Of a stretch of DNA of 44,463 bases, positions 7,811-16,890 are shown in pieces (position 1 is the stretch's first letter; each line of letters starts with the position of its first letter). The notes under the pieces were generated by a model that was not told where the DNA came from, searched no databases, and saw only the letters and a list, made by a program, of their open reading frames with translations. This DNA comes from a bacterium (GTDB taxonomy: Bacteria; BMS3Abin14), in contig JARGFZ010000022.1 of assembly GCA_029210965.1 (NCBI GenBank), positions 1 through 44,463 of the forward strand, read 5' to 3'. The translations under genes and the position numbers were made by a program.

Positions 7811-9016
7811 ATGGCAAAAGAAGTATTTTACAGCGGTTGCGCTGCTGCGGCATACGGTGCCAAAGACGCAAGAGTCGAAGTGATCAGCTCGTACCCCATC
7901 CGCCCTTACACGGGCATCATGATGGAGCTGTCGAAGCTGGTTGCCAACGGTGAACTCGATGCAGAGTTCGTCCTGGGCGAAGGTGAGCATGCCCAGGTTT
8001 CCATCGCTTATGGAGCCTCCGCGGCTGGCGCCAGGGCCTACACCGGTAGTTCGGGTGTCGGCGTTGTTTACGCCATGGAGTGCTACTCTCCCGCCGCCGG
8101 CGGGCGCCTGCCCTGTCAGATGGCCATTGCCGACCGAGCCCTTGACCCTCCAGGTGACTTCGGGTCCGAGCACACGGACGTCATGAGTGCCAGGGACCAG
8201 GGTTGGATCATGGGTTGGGCCGAGTCCCCCCAGGAAGTCTATGACAACACGATCATGTACTACAGGATCGGCGAGGACCACAGGGTTCAGCTGCCCCAGT
8301 TCTGCTGCCAGGATGGTTACTTTGTTTCCCACATCCCCGGCAAAATGCAGATGGAAGACCAGAAGGCTGTTGATGCTTTCCTTCCGGCCTACAACCCGCC
8401 CCACCCCTTGAACCCCCAGAAGCCCATTAACCACGGTCCCCAGATTTTTCCGGACCAGGGTTCTGCCATTAACGTTCAGCGCGCCGTGGCCTTCGACGAT
8501 GTCGAAGCAGTCATCTCCGAAGTTGTGACAGACTACAACAAGGCTTTCGGCCGAGAGTACAGCCCCTTCGTGGACGAGTATATGATGGACGATGCTGATA
8601 TCTGCTTCTTCCTTCAGGGCGGCCACGCCCGGACCGCCCGTTATGCCGTGAACCACCTGCGCAAACAGGGCGTCAAGGTCGGTGTTTCCAGGCTTCGCTT
8701 CATGAGGCCTTTCCCCACGGCGGCTGTTGCGGCATCCCTGTCCAAGGTCAAGGCTGTCGGGGTCATCGAGACGAACACCTCTTACGGCGGAGTCACCCGC
8801 GGCGGCAACATCGCCCCCGAGGCCAGGGCTGCGTGCTATCCCCTGGACAAGAGGCCGGTCATCACCTCCTTCATGGCTGGTCTGGGCGGCGAGATCGTTA
8901 CGCTCAACGAGTTCTACTCCATGGCCAAGGTTCTGTCCGATGCAGTCAAGAGCGGGAAAGCCAACGCTTCCTACTGGATGAACTTTGAGAAGGAAGTTCT
9001 GGATACCCACAAGTAG
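7811..9016 (+). CDS. Oxalate oxidoreductase alpha subunit
   Basis: The 401-residue alpha subunit helps form the thiamine-diphosphate active site. Pyruvate enzymes have YPITP at the substrate-carboxylate loop; here residues 28-34 read YPIRPYT, placing Arg at 31. The second substrate loop reads ADRALDPPGDFGSEHTD with Arg109, Asp112, Asp116 and Phe117. Arg31, Arg109, the Asp112/Asp116 switch loop and Phe117 are, from memory of the Moorella thermoacetica crystal-structure work, the features that fit the enzyme to dianionic oxalate, and the numbering coincides without gaps. The expected reaction is oxalate to 2 CO2 plus two low-potential electrons and no CoA. A glutamate-rich GEGEHAQVS segment and GGxARTA region fit the OFOR fold. 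Confidence 0.85.
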   Translation: MAKEVFYSGCAAAAYGAKDARVEVISSYPIRPYTGIMMELSKLVANGELDAEFVLGEGEHAQVSIAYGASAAGARAYTGSSGVGVVYAMECYSPAAGGRLPCQMAIADRALDPPGDFGSEHTDVMSARDQGWIMGWAESPQEVYDNTIMYYRIGEDHRVQLPQFCCQDGYFVSHIPGKMQMEDQKAVDAFLPAYNPPHPLNPQKPINHGPQIFPDQGSAINVQRAVAFDDVEAVISEVVTDYNKAFGREYSPFVDEYMMDDADICFFLQGGHARTARYAVNHLRKQGVKVGVSRLRFMRPFPTAAVAASLSKVKAVGVIETNTSYGGVTRGGNIAPEARAACYPLDKRPVITSFMAGLGGEIVTLNEFYSMAKVLSDAVKSGKANASYWMNFEKEVLDTHK

Positions 9017-9030
9017 GGAGAGGCTTTCTT

Positions 9031-10061
<1,031 letters not shown>

Positions 10062-10128
10062 TACGGGAGTTGTGTTGAGTGAGAAGATCGTTTTCTAGTA
10101 AAATGTCAGTATTGGATGTTCCCAAGGT

Positions 10129-10166
10129 TCCGGCAGTCCTCATGGGTGATCCCAGGGGGCTGCCGG
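10129..10166 (+). promoter_or_regulatory. Hairpin between oxalate oxidoreductase and TTT genes
   Basis: CCGGCAG (10130-10136) pairs with CTGCCGG (10160-10166), continued by CC/GG inside with one mismatch. It could be a partial terminator or an mRNA-processing site separating the enzyme genes from the transporter genes. No T-run follows directly. Confidence 0.4.
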
Positions 10167-10302
10167 CGCCGTGGGACTTTCATGCAAACTCTTACAGATT
10201 TTTCGAAAGGGGGTGTGCCGACAAAGAGCATAAATGTTAAGCGATGACTTAGGGGGGTTAATGTGGTGTCTAGGTTTTTCCTTTCAAGGAGGTGTGAAGA
10301 CC

Positions 10303-11277
10303 ATGCAAATGCTAAGAACACGCTTATTTATTCTGTTGTTGGTTCCGATCGCTTGTATCTTTCTCTTTGGACAGGTAGCAGAAGCTGCCTGGCCGACCAG
10401 ACCGGTTGAGTTCACCATATCCGCCGGTGCCGGTGGTGGCGCCGACAAGTATGCCCGGTTCCTCATCGGTCTCAACGTCAAGGGTAAGTATATCAGCGAG
10501 CCGATCATTCCCGTTAACAAGCCCGGCGGTGCCGGAGCGGTTGCCATGCAGGCAGTCCTCGGCCAGAAGGGCAACGGGTACCAGATGCTCATTACCTTGA
10601 ACAGCTTTATCACCACACCGCTGTTCCAGAAACTGCCCTTCACTTTCCGCGACTTTACACCCATCGCCTTGCTTGCTGTCGATAACTTCCCGCTTTGGGT
10701 CCCGGTTGACAGCCCCTTCAAAAACGTCGCGGACTTCATAGCCGAAGCCAAGAAGAGAAGCCTGCAGGTTGGTGGTACCGGTTCAAAGCAGGAAGACGAG
10801 ATCGTCTTCAGAGCTCTCGAGTCTAAACTGGGCCTCAAGCCCTTCAAGTATGTACCTTTCAAGGGTGGCGGAGATGTTGCCAAGGCCCTCGTGGGCAAGC
10901 ACATCGAGGCTTCCGTGAACCAGGTCAGTGAAGCTGGAGGGTTCTTCCCGGAGTTCGTCCGACCGCTTTGCGTGTTCCAGGACGAACGCCTAGATATCCC
11001 TGGATACGAGAATGTCCCCACAGGGAAAGAGTCCGGCATCGATTTCAGTTACGAGATGATGCGCGCCATCTTCGCGCCTCCCGGCATTTCCAAGGAGGCC
11101 CAGGATGGGCTGGTCGGCTTGTTTGAGAAGATCTCCAATGACCCAGCGTGGGTGGAATTTGCATCGAAAACTGGTCTCAAGAGGCAATTCATCACCGGCG
11201 ACGCTTTAATGGCGTTCGCCGAGAATTACGAGAAAGTGCACATTGAGATCATGAAAGCCCAGGGTTGGCTCAAATAG
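10303..11277 (+). CDS. TctC-type periplasmic carboxylate-binding protein (TTT system)
   Basis: The chosen ATG at 10303 follows CAAGGAGG and gives a 324-residue precursor with a clear signal peptide (MQMLRTR, then a leucine/isoleucine-rich core, cleavage near VAEAA-WPTRP, about residue 28). The mature start WPTRPVEFTISAGAGGGADKYARF is the hallmark of Bug/TctC receptors, which close around a carboxylate group. It would deliver substrate to TctA/TctB encoded next. Given the upstream oxalate oxidoreductase, a short dicarboxylate or 2-oxoacid is likely, but receptors of this family cannot be assigned a ligand from sequence. An in-frame upstream extension to 10234 lacks a ribosome site. Confidence 0.88.
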   Translation: MQMLRTRLFILLLVPIACIFLFGQVAEAAWPTRPVEFTISAGAGGGADKYARFLIGLNVKGKYISEPIIPVNKPGGAGAVAMQAVLGQKGNGYQMLITLNSFITTPLFQKLPFTFRDFTPIALLAVDNFPLWVPVDSPFKNVADFIAEAKKRSLQVGGTGSKQEDEIVFRALESKLGLKPFKYVPFKGGGDVAKALVGKHIEASVNQVSEAGGFFPEFVRPLCVFQDERLDIPGYENVPTGKESGIDFSYEMMRAIFAPPGISKEAQDGLVGLFEKISNDPAWVEFASKTGLKRQFITGDALMAFAENYEKVHIEIMKAQGWLK

Positions 11278-11317
11278 GTCATAACTGTAATTAAGGGAAA
11301 GTTTAACGTTTGAACAG

Positions 11318-11360
11318 AGGGGGTGCAGGGTAAGTGCACGGCACCTTGCACCCCCTTTTC
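11318..11360 (+). terminator. Stem-loop with T-run after the tctC gene
   Basis: GGGGGTGCAGGG (11319-11330) pairs with CCTTGCACCCCC (11344-11355) with one G-T pair, followed by TTTTCC. As an attenuating terminator or 3'-end stabiliser it would raise receptor mRNA over the downstream membrane subunits, a common arrangement in binding-protein-dependent transport operons. Confidence 0.65.
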
Positions 11361-11381
11361 CTGATCCCTTAGGAGGACCAA

Positions 11382-11861
11382 TTGAGAAAAGGTGAATTGA
11401 TCACTGCGGCTTTGTTTGTACTTTTATCTGTGATTGTCATAATGGAGTGTTTCAGGCTGGGATTCGGCTGGGAACCGCAGCAGGGACCCCAGGCGGGTAT
11501 GGTGCCCTTCTATCTGGCGCTGTTGATGGGTGGATGTTCTGTCTATGTTTTTTATCTGGGGTGGAAGAAGGAAAAAGTCGAAGGTGACAACTTCTTCATC
11601 AACAAACAGGGGATGATGGAGGCTGTCAAGATAGCCTTTACAGCTCTTATTTTCAGCATTCTTGTCGTTTACACCGGTGTGTACATTGCCATGCTGATTT
11701 ACGCGCCCCTCTTCGTAAGATGGCTTGGAAAGCACAAATGGTCCACTGTTATTCTTTTTACAGCATGCATCGTTCTTGCGATCTACTTCGGTATGGAAGT
11801 GGGCCTCAAAATCCCTCTGCCAAGAAGCCCTCTGTATATGCAGGGCAAGTTCTTTATCTAA
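11382..11861 (+). CDS. TctB-type small membrane subunit of TTT transporter
   Basis: This 159-residue hydrophobic protein starts with TTG at 11382, 6 bases after AGGAGG. Four membrane spans are visible (about residues 5-25, 42-60, 83-103, 118-138), with the loop GWEPQQGPQAGMVPFYLA between the first two; GPxxxPxxxG-like loops are typical of TctB/DUF1468. It partners with the large TctA permease, encoded 216 bases downstream. Sequence conservation in this family is low; the call rests on topology and position. Confidence 0.78.
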   Translation: MRKGELITAALFVLLSVIVIMECFRLGFGWEPQQGPQAGMVPFYLALLMGGCSVYVFYLGWKKEKVEGDNFFINKQGMMEAVKIAFTALIFSILVVYTGVYIAMLIYAPLFVRWLGKHKWSTVILFTACIVLAIYFGMEVGLKIPLPRSPLYMQGKFFI

Positions 11862-12077
11862 ATGGTCATGAGGGGGGATTTCCCGGAAGCCGTGTTCCGA
11901 AATCACAGCGGTATAGCTACCGTACCAGGCCGATCCGGAACGGATCTCGGCCGAAAGATGAGCTTTACGGACAGCCATCGGGAGATTCGACAGGCTAAAT
12001 TATGGCTCGCAGAACATGCAGACGAGCTTGGATAAAACATGGATATTTATAACGACATCACAGATCGGGAGGTCTAG

Positions 12078-13598
12078 ATGGAAACATTAGGTCACCTTAT
12101 GGTGGGGTTCGGGGTCGCTTTTCAGCCCCTGTCCCTTCTAATGATGGTCCTTGGCCTACTTTTGGGTCTTGCGGTGGGTGTTCTGCCCGGGCTGGGTGGT
12201 ACCGCCGGAGTGGCCCTTCTGCTGCCGCTGACCGTCCTCGTACCGCCGGAGGTCGCGATCATCTTCCTTGCGGCGATTTACTGGGGCGCTCTATATGGGG
12301 GTGTGATCACCTCAATCTTATTCGCGATCCCTGGAGAACCGTGGTCGGTTGCACTCATTTTCGACGGTTACCCCATGGCGAAACAGGGTAAGGCGGGCCT
12401 TGCCCTGTCTGCCGCGTTTCTTGCCTCTTTTGTGGGGATCTTCGTTGCTGCCATATTTTTCGTCGCGGCGGCTATGCCCCTGGCCCTTTTCGCCCTGAAG
12501 TTCGGTCCCCCGGAGATGTTCGCCATCATGCTGCTGGCTTTCAGTACCTTTGTGGGACTTGGCACAGGCCATCCTGCAAAGACCCTGATAAGCACCGCTT
12601 TCGGACTCCTTCTCACCGCGGTGGGACTGGATCTCGTTACAGGTCAGCCCCGGTTCACCTACGGTTCCATCGCCTGGCTCAGCGGCTATCACTTCGTTCC
12701 TGTTACCATCGGACTTTTCGGTATCGGTGAGATCATGATCGACGGGGAGGACCGCTTCAACTCTGAAATAAAAGAGGTCATTCACGCCAAGGTGGGAATA
12801 CAGGACATGAAGGACGGAGTTGCTGCCATATGGGCCTTCTTTCCCCAGACGATCTTGGCCGCTGTCCTGGGCTTTTTCGTGGGCGTCCTTCCGGGTACGG
12901 GAGCGACTCCTGCTTCCTTTTTGGGCTACGGTCTTGCCAAGCAATACTCCAAAAACCCTGAAAGGTACGGACACGGGGCCATTGAGGGCATCATTGCACC
13001 CCAGGCGGCGGCAAACTCCGCCGGTACAGGTTCCCTTCTCCCCATGGTCTCCCTGGGTATTCCCGGGTCGCCCACCGCGGCGGTGCTGCTGGCTGGTCTG
13101 TATATGTGGGGACTGTGGCCGGGACCCAGGCTTTTCATGGAGCAGCCGGTTTTCGTGTGGGGCATGATCGCCAGCCTGTTCCTGTCAGGCGCAGTCTGCC
13201 TGGTCATCTGTATGCTGGGAGTTCCGTGGCTTGCGGCCATCATGAGGGTTCCGTGGGGACTGCTCACGCCCACCATCGTTATTGCCTGCTTCATCGGCAG
13301 CTTTGTCATGCGTAATATCATGTTCGATGTATGGTGTACCCTCGTCTTCGGTGTCGTCGGGTACATTATGAAAAAGCTGAAGTATCCCCTTGCGCCCCTG
13401 GCTGTGGCTCTGGTGCTCGGTGACATGACTGAACGGTTCCTTCGCCAGTCCCTCATTATGGGAGACGGGCAGTGGAGCGTTTTCTTCACCCGCCCCATAT
13501 CCATGTGGTTCATGATTATTGCCATGTTCCTCTTCGCCTTCCCCGCGATCCAGGCCATCAAGGCCAAGGTCAAGGCAGGTAAGGCTTCTGCTGCGTAA
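12078..13598 (+). CDS. TctA-type large permease of TTT transporter
   Basis: This 506-residue polytopic membrane protein of the TctA family should have about 12 spans. The N-terminal signature GLLLGLAVGVLPGLGGTAGVALLLPLT and the internal repeat GFFVGVLPGTGATPASFLGYGLAKQYSK (about residue 265) are the duplicated conserved loops of this family, probably substrate- or cation-binding. It imports a carboxylate with H+ or Na+ using the TctC receptor. The preceding 216-base gap holds no gene. The gene ends the oxalate/carboxylate operon, before a hairpin at 13610. Confidence 0.9.
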   Translation: METLGHLMVGFGVAFQPLSLLMMVLGLLLGLAVGVLPGLGGTAGVALLLPLTVLVPPEVAIIFLAAIYWGALYGGVITSILFAIPGEPWSVALIFDGYPMAKQGKAGLALSAAFLASFVGIFVAAIFFVAAAMPLALFALKFGPPEMFAIMLLAFSTFVGLGTGHPAKTLISTAFGLLLTAVGLDLVTGQPRFTYGSIAWLSGYHFVPVTIGLFGIGEIMIDGEDRFNSEIKEVIHAKVGIQDMKDGVAAIWAFFPQTILAAVLGFFVGVLPGTGATPASFLGYGLAKQYSKNPERYGHGAIEGIIAPQAAANSAGTGSLLPMVSLGIPGSPTAAVLLAGLYMWGLWPGPRLFMEQPVFVWGMIASLFLSGAVCLVICMLGVPWLAAIMRVPWGLLTPTIVIACFIGSFVMRNIMFDVWCTLVFGVVGYIMKKLKYPLAPLAVALVLGDMTERFLRQSLIMGDGQWSVFFTRPISMWFMIIAMFLFAFPAIQAIKAKVKAGKASAA

Positions 13599-13608
13599 GA
13601 ATATTTTA

Positions 13609-13642
13609 ACCCTGGACGGCCCCTTATCGGGGTCGGCCAGGT
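13609..13642 (+). terminator. Hairpin after tctA
   Basis: CCTGGacGGCCCC pairs imperfectly with CGGGGtcGGCCAGG around TTAT, 11 bases after the tctA stop. No T-run follows, so it may act as a 3'-end stabiliser rather than an intrinsic terminator. Confidence 0.45.
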
Positions 13643-13768
13643 CATTGACTTGGGAGTATTTCGCGGGACTGAATAGCAAGAGTGTTTTATTTAAAATGCT
13701 TTAAATTGGATCAGATCTTAAAGAGAAGTAAGCGTGACACTACATTCAGGGATTACCATTGAGGAGAA

Positions 13769-13818
13769 GTGGGCCGGGTAAGGACTTACTTTAAACGTCC
13801 GGCCGCTACTCTTTTTTT
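13769..13818 (+). terminator. Terminator-like structure before the SDR gene
   Basis: GGCCGG (13772 region) and CCGGCC (about 13798-13804) enclose a small inner hairpin GTAAG/CTTAC and are followed by CTACTCTTTTTTT. It sits 15 bases before the SDR start, so it may be a leader attenuator rather than the end of the tct operon. Confidence 0.4.
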
Positions 13819-13832
13819 GAGGGGGGTAGGTC

Positions 13833-14783
13833 ATGAGCGCTGTCATGAGCGCTGCTAAGAGGATCCTGATAACGGGGGGTGCCGGCTCGTGCGGCTTTTA
13901 CCTCACCCGTTCGCTTTTAAAAAGAGGTTACGAAGTTACGGTGCTGGACAAGGATGTCCAACCACTGAAATCCCTGGGAAATGAGAATCTGACCCTTATT
14001 CAGGGTCACCTCGAGGACCGGGCCACGGCAAAAGATGCGGTCCAGGGAATGGATGCCGTCATTCACCTTGCGTGGTCTTTTTCTGCAGATCCACTGGAGG
14101 TACTCGAGCAGGATCTCAAAGGCCACATATATCTGTTAGAGGAGATGGCCGAACAAAAAACAGGGCACCTGATCTACACGAGCACTGCCGTTGTTTACGG
14201 TAAGCCCAGGTACTCGCCCATTGACGAAAATCATCCTCTCATTGTGGAGGAGGCAAGGAAGCCCCTTTACGGCATCACCAAGGCAGCAGCGGAAAAGCTC
14301 TGCCTGATGTACTGGAAGGAAAGAGGTCTCCCTGCCACGGTTATTCGGTTCTGGTGGGCTTTCGGAGATGACATAGGTGGAAGACATTTAAGGGAGATGA
14401 TACAGACCGCCGCCGGTGGGAAGCCGTTAGAGTTCCCGGGTGATTCAGGTGGCAGCTTCCTTTACCTTGAGGATTTTTGTCAGGGTGTTGAAAAGTGTCT
14501 TTTTGCTCCATCTGCTTACGGTCAAACGTTCAATCTCGCCACGGTTTACGTCACCTGGAACGAGGTGGCCGGAATCGTCAGGGAAGTAACAGGTTCAACT
14601 TCGGAGATCAGGTCTACCCCATCCAGTGAGTGGAAGGGAAGCCCCTTCCTGGCAGATCCGTGGGAGCTTGACGACACCTCGGCCAGGAAGCTGGTGGGCT
14701 ATGCGCCTACCGACCCCAAAGAGGCCAAGGCGCTCCTGAAAAAGGCTATTGCAGCTCGCTGGGAGAGCATGAAAAACATCTGA
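13833..14783 (+). CDS. NAD-dependent epimerase/dehydratase (extended SDR)
   Basis: This is a 316-residue extended short-chain dehydrogenase/reductase. The Rossmann nucleotide motif GGAGSCGFYLTRSL lies at about residues 14-27, an Asp that favours NAD follows (VLDKD, about 37), and the catalytic YGITKAAAEKL (Tyr-x3-Lys) is near residue 147. An IYTSTAVVYG strand precedes it. Substrates in this family are mostly nucleotide sugars, but others act on sterols or amino-acid derivatives; nothing here fixes the substrate. Two ATGs (13833 and 13845) are possible; the first has the better GAGGGGGG site. It stands alone between the tct operon and terC. Confidence 0.8.
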   Translation: MSAVMSAAKRILITGGAGSCGFYLTRSLLKRGYEVTVLDKDVQPLKSLGNENLTLIQGHLEDRATAKDAVQGMDAVIHLAWSFSADPLEVLEQDLKGHIYLLEEMAEQKTGHLIYTSTAVVYGKPRYSPIDENHPLIVEEARKPLYGITKAAAEKLCLMYWKERGLPATVIRFWWAFGDDIGGRHLREMIQTAAGGKPLEFPGDSGGSFLYLEDFCQGVEKCLFAPSAYGQTFNLATVYVTWNEVAGIVREVTGSTSEIRSTPSSEWKGSPFLADPWELDDTSARKLVGYAPTDPKEAKALLKKAIAARWESMKNI

Positions 14784-14935
14784 GCTCAGGATATCGAGAG
14801 TTAAGGCGCGAGTTAAGGCGAGAGTCGAGAAGAGACAAGTGATAACCGGTTTTAGCTTATATATAAAAGACCGGCACCCAATTCATCCCGTTTTATCCTC
14901 TTGGAGGGGAATCATCGGGACGTAGGAGGTTTTGA

Positions 14936-15748
14936 ATGTATATCGACTTAGGTGTGTTCGGGTGGTTTGCTACAGACGCGGCCTTTTTCGCCGGGCTGAT
15001 GCAGATCATGATCATCAACATCATCCTTTCGGGCGACAACGCTGTCGTCATCGCCCTGGCGGTTCGGGGTCTGGAGCACAAGGAGAGAAAATGGGGCATC
15101 ATCCTCGGTTCCGCGCTGGCTGTGGTCCTCAGGATCGTGCTTGTTGGTTTTGCGGTAGTTCTTCTCACGGTCCCGTTTTTAAAACTCGTCGGTGGCGCGC
15201 TCATCCTGTGGATCGCGGTGAAACTGTTCACCGAGGGGCACGGGGATGAGGACGTAGCAGAATCAGCAGGGATATGGCAGGCGGTGAGGGTGATCCTCAT
15301 CGCTGACCTGGTCATGAGCATTGACAACGTGCTGGCTATCGCAGGTGCCGCCAGCGGGAACATGTTCCTGATCATCATCGGTCTTGCCACGAGCATCCCC
15401 CTCATTGTCGGTACAAGCGCCCTGCTAACCATGCTCATGGATAAATATCCCATCATCATCACTCTCGGAGCGGCTATTCTTGGCAAGGTGGGTGGAGAGA
15501 TGATGATCACCGATCATTGGGTTGAAACGACATTCCACCCGTCCCACGCTGTTGATATCGGTGTGCAGATCTTTTTCACCATCGGAGTGGTTGTTGTCGG
15601 TAAGATGCTTCTCAAGTTGAAGATAGCCAAGGAGGAAAAACTGGCCGCTGAGGGTGGACCGGCTCCGATATGTGATGACGCCGAAAACAACAACTCGGAT
15701 CCTGAGATTGCCCAGGAGCAGGGCCCGGTAACTGAGGAGGAAAAATAA
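14936..15748 (+). CDS. TerC-family integral membrane protein
   Basis: This 270-residue protein has about seven membrane spans and the TerC/YjbE motifs NIILSGDNAVVIALA (about 24-38) and ADLVMSIDNVLAIAGA (about 121-136); acidic residues in these helices are proposed metal-binding positions. The family is linked to manganese or calcium efflux and to metalation of exported enzymes. The start follows GTAGGAGG. The hydrophilic C-terminal tail (EEKLAAEGG onward) is acidic. Its last base is the first base of the next gene's ATG, so the two are translationally coupled. Confidence 0.88.
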   Translation: MYIDLGVFGWFATDAAFFAGLMQIMIINIILSGDNAVVIALAVRGLEHKERKWGIILGSALAVVLRIVLVGFAVVLLTVPFLKLVGGALILWIAVKLFTEGHGDEDVAESAGIWQAVRVILIADLVMSIDNVLAIAGAASGNMFLIIIGLATSIPLIVGTSALLTMLMDKYPIIITLGAAILGKVGGEMMITDHWVETTFHPSHAVDIGVQIFFTIGVVVVGKMLLKLKIAKEEKLAAEGGPAPICDDAENNNSDPEIAQEQGPVTEEEK

Positions 15749-16554
15749 TGGCTATATTGACCATATGCAGGGAAAGCGGTGCTGGTGGAGAAGAGATAGG
15801 AAAGGCTGTTGCCGAGAAACTCGGGTATGAATATGTGGCAAGGGAAGTTATTTTCAAGGAGATAGGGGAGCACGGTGATAAGTGGGTGAAGTGGGGCAAG
15901 GAAATGGACGATCACAAACCCTCCATGTGGGAGAGGTTCGACCTATCCTTTGCAGGCTTCGTGGCGCTGAAAGAGAGCATCATGTACCAGCACGCCCTGA
16001 AGAACAACGTTGTCCTCATGGGGCGAGGCGGTAACTGGATGATGAGCGATTTTCCCCACGCTCTGAGGGTCCGCATCATGGCTCCGGTAGAAAAGCGCAT
16101 TGAAGTAATCGTCAATCGTGAAGGTATCGATACCGAAACGGCCAGGGAGATGATCGAGGAAGGGGACGCGGAAAGGGCTGCCTACCTTAAGGCGATCTAT
16201 CACAAGGACTGGACCAAGGCCAAATACTACGACATCATTTTTGACACCGCCAAGCTGAGTATGGACGAGGTTGTCAGGATGCTCGTTGATGAACTCGAAG
16301 CCAAGGACAAAAAATTTACCCCTGCTGTCGGCGAAAAACTGGCCCAGAAAGCACTGGCCTCCAAGGTCAAAGCCCGGATCATAACCGGCCTCAACAGCTT
16401 CATACCCACCCTCGAGGTCGTTCATGATGGTAAACAGATCGTTCTTAAGGGTACCATTCACAAGGCCGAGGAGAAGGTGACGATACTGAAAATAGCGAAG
16501 AAGACTGCGGCCCCGACACCGGTCAAAGATGAACTGCATTACCGCGGCGCCTAG
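15748..16554 (+). CDS. Cytidylate-kinase-like protein with C-terminal BON-like domain
   Basis: The first about 195 residues resemble the cytidylate-kinase-like family: a P-loop-like CRESGAGGEEIGKAVAEKLGYEYVAREVI start, a GRGGNWM strand and a VEKRIEVIVNREG lid region. True CMP kinase is shorter and better conserved, so the substrate is uncertain. Residues about 205-255 (KVKARIITGLNSFIPTLEV...IVLKGTIHKAEEKVT) look like a BON fold, a phospholipid- or carbohydrate-associated module. A kinase-like domain joined to BON and coupled to TerC suggests a role in envelope or metal stress, which is inference. Start ATG overlaps the terC stop (TAATG). Confidence 0.7.
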   Translation: MAILTICRESGAGGEEIGKAVAEKLGYEYVAREVIFKEIGEHGDKWVKWGKEMDDHKPSMWERFDLSFAGFVALKESIMYQHALKNNVVLMGRGGNWMMSDFPHALRVRIMAPVEKRIEVIVNREGIDTETAREMIEEGDAERAAYLKAIYHKDWTKAKYYDIIFDTAKLSMDEVVRMLVDELEAKDKKFTPAVGEKLAQKALASKVKARIITGLNSFIPTLEVVHDGKQIVLKGTIHKAEEKVTILKIAKKTAAPTPVKDELHYRGA

Positions 16555-16890
16555 TTAAAAAGACGCGGAACCAGGTTTGTTCGGATGAGGCAGGGCTTTA
16601 CGCTATACTTGAACCAGAGGTACAGGTGACCGTCATCAGCAGTGCAGTGCTTGGGGATGAACGGGGATTGGCATGGATCATCTGGATATTTGACAACAAC
16701 AGTACCCCTTAATTGATGGACTTGCAGAAAGACCGTCAAACAGTCCTGGCACCGGCGGGATTGGGGAAAGGGCCACCCCTGTGGTGCGGGACGAATTTAT
16801 TTCGCTCCCTCGATCATGCCCAGGGCGTGACCGCCTCGCAAAAGGACTAAAAGAAATTTTGGCGAGGTTATAAAAAATGGAGTTTAAAAA
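16555..16890. other. Leader region of thiC, no recognised element
   Basis: 336 bases without a convincing gene. I looked for a TPP riboswitch (CTGAGA box and the ACCTGAnCTGG box) and did not find either. A weak GGAG lies at 16877 before the thiC ATG. Confidence 0.5.

Noticed and set aside
7364-9010. Long open frame (548 codons) on the minus strand
   Set aside because: It is exactly antisense to the OOR alpha and delta genes, which have clear motifs and ribosome sites; the minus product has no recognisable domain and reflects codon bias.
16555-16890. TPP riboswitch in front of thiC
   Set aside because: Neither the CTGAGA box nor the ACCTGAnCTGG box is present on the plus strand.
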